Notes under the pieces: model-generated
What the model was told of the DNA's origin: nothing
What the model saw: the letters and a program-made list of their open reading frames with translations, nothing else
Databases searched by the model: none
Origin: Amycolatopsis sp. NBC_01488
Lineage (GTDB): Bacteria > Actinomycetota > Actinomycetes > Mycobacteriales > Pseudonocardiaceae
Assembly (NCBI RefSeq): GCF_036227105.1
Contig: NZ_CP109434.1
Span: 3,600,001 to 3,664,000 of the forward strand
DNA: 64,000 nucleotides
Reading direction: 5' to 3'
Shown: in pieces, positions 61,598-64,000 of the stretch
Layout of the letters: the number at the start of each line of letters is the position of its first letter
Numbering within the stretch: position 1 is the stretch's first letter
Program-made: the position numbers and the translations under genes

Positions 61598-63487
61598 GTG
61601 GACGTCCCCGAAGTGCCCTCGAAGGTGGATCCGGACGCGCTGACCACCGTCCTCGACGGCCGCTGGGCCGAGCTGCGCCGCGGCGTGCGCGCCGAGATGA
61701 GCGACGCCGAGTTCCGCGACCCGGTGGACCTCGGCATCGAGGCGCACCGCGCCCAGGTGCTCGACCAGCTGTGCGCGCTCGCCGAGACCGACCGTCCCGG
61801 CCTGGGCTTCGACCCGGCGTACGGCGGCGGGGGCGACGTCGGTGGCTCGGTGACGTCGTTCGAGCTGCTCGGCTACGGCGACCTGTCGCTGATGGTGAAG
61901 GCCGGTGTCCAATGGGGACTGTTCGGCGGCGCCGTCCAGCTGCTGGGCACCGAGCGCCACCACGCGGCGCACCTGCGCGCGATCATGAACCTGGACCTGC
62001 TCGGCTGCTTCGCGATGACCGAGCACGGCCACGGATCCGACGTCCAGCACCTGCGCACCACGGCGACCTTCGTGGACGGCGGGTTCGTCGTGCACACCCC
62101 GGATGCCATGGCCACCAAGGAGTACATCGGCAACGCGGCCCGCGACGGCCGGATGGCGGTGGTGTTCGCGCAGCTCGTCACCGGCGGCGAATCGCGCGGC
62201 GTGCACGCTTTCCTGGTGCCGATCCGGGACGACTCCGGTGCGCCGCTGCCGGGAGTGTCCATTGAGGACTGCGGCCCGAAGGCGGGCCTGAACGGTGTCG
62301 ACAACGGACGGTTGAGCTTCGACGACGTCCGGATCCCGCGCGAGGCCCTGCTGAACCGCTTCGGGGACGTTTCCGAAGACGGGACGTACTCGAGCCCGAT
62401 CGAGAGCGACAGCCGCCGGTTCTTCACCATGCTCGGCACGCTGATCCGCGGCCGGGTCAGCGTCGGCGGAAGCGCGGGGAGCGCGACGAAGCGCGCGCTG
62501 GCCCTGGCGATCCGCTACGGCGAGCAGCGCCGTCAGTTCATGACGCCGGACGGCGAAGAGGTCGTCATCCTCGACTACCTCGGGCACCAGCGGAAGCTGC
62601 TGCCGGCGCTGGCGAAGACGTACGCGCTGCACTTCGCGCAGGAAGAGCTGGTGTCGAAGCTGCACGACATCGACTCGTCGGCGCCGGAAGAGGAGCAGCG
62701 TGAGCTGGAGTCGCGCGCGGCCGGGCTGAAGGCGCTGAACACGTGGCACGCGACAGCGACGATCCAGGCGGCGCGCGAGGCGTGCGGCGGCTCGGGGTAC
62801 CTGGCGGAGAACATCCTGCCGGGCCTGAAGGCCGACACCGACGTCTTCACGACGTTCGAAGGCGACAACACCGTGCTGCTGCAGCTGGTCGCCAAGGGCC
62901 TGCTGACCAGCTACAAGCAGGACTTCGAGGACCTCTCGCCGCTGGCCACGGCCCGGTTCTTCACCGACCAGGTGGTGAGCGCGATCCTGGAGCGGACGTC
63001 CGTGCGCAAGGCACTCGAGTCGCTCACCGAGGGGTCCGACGCGGACGTCTTCTTCCGCCGCGAGTGGCAGCTGAGGCTGTTCGAAGACCGCGAAGAGCAC
63101 GTCGTCGAGGGCGTGGCGAAGCGCCTGCGCAAGGCGGCGTCGGACCCGTTCGGGGTGTTCAATTCGGCCCAGGACCACGTGTTGCGCGCGGGCCGCGTCC
63201 ACGTGGAGCGGCTGGTGCTGGAGGCGTTCGCGGCGGCCATCGAGCGGTGCGAGGACCCGGACGCCCGCACGCTGCTCGACCGCGTCTGCGACCTCTACGC
63301 GCTGTCGGCGATCGAAGAGGACCTGGCGTGGTTCCTCGGCCACGGGCGTCTGACGGCGTCGCGCGGGAAGGCCGTCACGGCGGCGGTGAACAGCCTGTGC
63401 GCCAAGCTGCGCCCGCACGCGCGGGCGCTGGTGGACGCGTTCGCCATCCCGGAGCAGTTCCTGGCGGCGCCGATGCTGCGGGCCTGA
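61598..63487 (+). CDS. acyl-CoA dehydrogenase / acyl-CoA oxidase family enzyme
   Basis: A 629-residue flavoprotein, GTG at 61598 behind CCGGAGG. The FAD/substrate region LDLLGCFAMTEHGHGSDVQH, the middle beta domain ending LNGVDNGRLSFDDVRIPREA and ACGGSGYLAENILPGLKADT with FTTFEGDNTVLLQLVAKG place it near the acyl-CoA oxidase branch. That branch is longer than ordinary dehydrogenases (about 390 residues), and its extra C-terminal helical domain is present. It catalyses the first, alpha-beta oxidation step of an acyl-CoA. Chain length is not readable. Confidence 0.88.
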   Translation: MDVPEVPSKVDPDALTTVLDGRWAELRRGVRAEMSDAEFRDPVDLGIEAHRAQVLDQLCALAETDRPGLGFDPAYGGGGDVGGSVTSFELLGYGDLSLMVKAGVQWGLFGGAVQLLGTERHHAAHLRAIMNLDLLGCFAMTEHGHGSDVQHLRTTATFVDGGFVVHTPDAMATKEYIGNAARDGRMAVVFAQLVTGGESRGVHAFLVPIRDDSGAPLPGVSIEDCGPKAGLNGVDNGRLSFDDVRIPREALLNRFGDVSEDGTYSSPIESDSRRFFTMLGTLIRGRVSVGGSAGSATKRALALAIRYGEQRRQFMTPDGEEVVILDYLGHQRKLLPALAKTYALHFAQEELVSKLHDIDSSAPEEEQRELESRAAGLKALNTWHATATIQAAREACGGSGYLAENILPGLKADTDVFTTFEGDNTVLLQLVAKGLLTSYKQDFEDLSPLATARFFTDQVVSAILERTSVRKALESLTEGSDADVFFRREWQLRLFEDREEHVVEGVAKRLRKAASDPFGVFNSAQDHVLRAGRVHVERLVLEAFAAAIERCEDPDARTLLDRVCDLYALSAIEEDLAWFLGHGRLTASRGKAVTAAVNSLCAKLRPHARALVDAFAIPEQFLAAPMLRA

Positions 63488-63529
63488 TCTACGCTTGCGC
63501 GTCAGCTCCCGCTCCCCCGAAGGACCACC

Positions 63530-63988
63530 ATGGGCTCACGCCGTGACAGACGCGTGCTCGAACTCGCCGCGCCGATGATGCAACCGGGCGAAACGCCCGA
63601 AGTGATCTCGATGGCCAAGGTCGGCTCGGTCCGCCAGGTCTTCGGGGAAAGCGTCGCCCTCGGGCTGGCCACGGCCGTCCTCAGCGGCGGCACGATGTTC
63701 TCGATCACCGCCCAGCGCGAGCTGTACCTGCTGCTGACCGACCGTCAGCTGATGTTCTTCGAAGCGGACCCCTCGACGGGCGGCCCACGCAAGGCCCTGC
63801 TCGGCGTGCCGCGCGGGCAGGTGGCGATCACCGAGCCGACCGGCGGCTTCCTGGTGAAGTTCGAGCTGCACGTCCACGGCTGGGACCGCGCGCTGACGCT
63901 GTCGATGCCGCCGATCCCGCCGTCGATGCGGAAGAAGGGCCTGCGGCTGCTGGCGGGGCTGCCGCGCCTGCAGGCCGCTCCCGCCTGA
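63530..63988 (+). CDS. conserved hypothetical protein, PH-like fold possible
   Basis: A 152-residue protein from ATG 63530 behind AAGGA, complete within the window. After a polar start, strands such as ELYLLLTDRQLMFFEADPST and KALLGVPRGQVAITEP and a helix at the end suggest a small bacterial PH-like domain. No catalytic motif is seen and no membrane helix is obvious apart from a short hydrophobic patch (VALGLATAVLSGG). Its function is unknown. Confidence 0.7.
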   Translation: MGSRRDRRVLELAAPMMQPGETPEVISMAKVGSVRQVFGESVALGLATAVLSGGTMFSITAQRELYLLLTDRQLMFFEADPSTGGPRKALLGVPRGQVAITEPTGGFLVKFELHVHGWDRALTLSMPPIPPSMRKKGLRLLAGLPRLQAAPA

Positions 63989-64000
63989 ACCCGGGGGCGG

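Overview
The window is about 72% GC by eye and gene-dense. Leaders are short and starts are often GTG or TTG. It looks like a chromosomal segment of a Pseudonocardiaceae actinobacterium, most likely Amycolatopsis. The greA - DUF4307 - mycothiol S-conjugate amidase block (50.9-53.4 kb), the DivIVA-like coiled-coil protein, the class F sortase, the DUF5336 protein, the BTAD regulators and the EspC/WXG100 proteins are all actinobacterial. I saw no rRNA, tRNA, CRISPR array, insertion sequence or prophage.

Layout. 0-4.5 kb: a gene tail, a thioester-domain surface protein with an LANTG sorting signal, an orphan type II thioesterase, a GH19 chitinase with a DasR-type operator inside its promoter, and a methyltransferase. 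4.5-9.4 kb: a small zinc-finger protein, a helical protein, a divergent Lrp/MFS pair, a YbjN-like protein and a NagZ-like lipoprotein. 9.5-14.4 kb: a LuxR regulator followed by a sugar ABC uptake operon (binding protein with a one-base frameshift, two permeases) and a GH1 beta-glucosidase. 14.5-23 kb: two very large BTAD/ATPase regulators, two WXG100-like proteins and a second copy of the LuxR regulator. 23-34 kb: amidase, DivIVA-like protein, two-domain fatty acyl reductase, class F sortase with a SpaA-type surface protein, Bax inhibitor-like protein, a Pro-rich membrane protein and a thiolase. 34-41.7 kb: cystathionine beta-synthase and gamma-lyase (reverse transsulfuration) around three membrane proteins, then threonine ammonia-lyase. 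41.7-48.1 kb: a five-gene polymorphic-toxin operon (YbaB-like protein, EspC-like protein, 1,294-residue nuclease toxin, two immunity-type proteins). 48.2-50.8 kb: 4-hydroxyphenylpyruvate dioxygenase with a divergent Lrp regulator, and a metallo-beta-lactamase-fold protein. 50.9-53.4 kb: greA, DUF4307, mca. 53.4-57.3 kb: the Pnkp-Hen1 RNA-repair pair. 57.3-64 kb: a DUF255 thioredoxin-fold protein, two conserved hypotheticals, a GH28 polygalacturonase and an acyl-CoA dehydrogenase/oxidase.

The best candidates for new biology are four. First, the nuclease toxin operon, with three YezG-like immunity domains spread over two genes and an unassigned C-terminal domain. Second, two paralogous LuxR regulators with degenerate receiver domains, each with a matching CTTCAC/GTGAAG palindrome upstream. 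Third, a half-site CGAGTAA/TTACTCG that recurs in palindromes upstream of the acyl reductase, the Bax inhibitor gene and, in a weaker form, the acyl-CoA dehydrogenase. Fourth, the DasR-type site lying exactly between the -35 and -10 boxes of the chitinase promoter. All functional calls are read from the sequence and from memory of the families; no database search was run.
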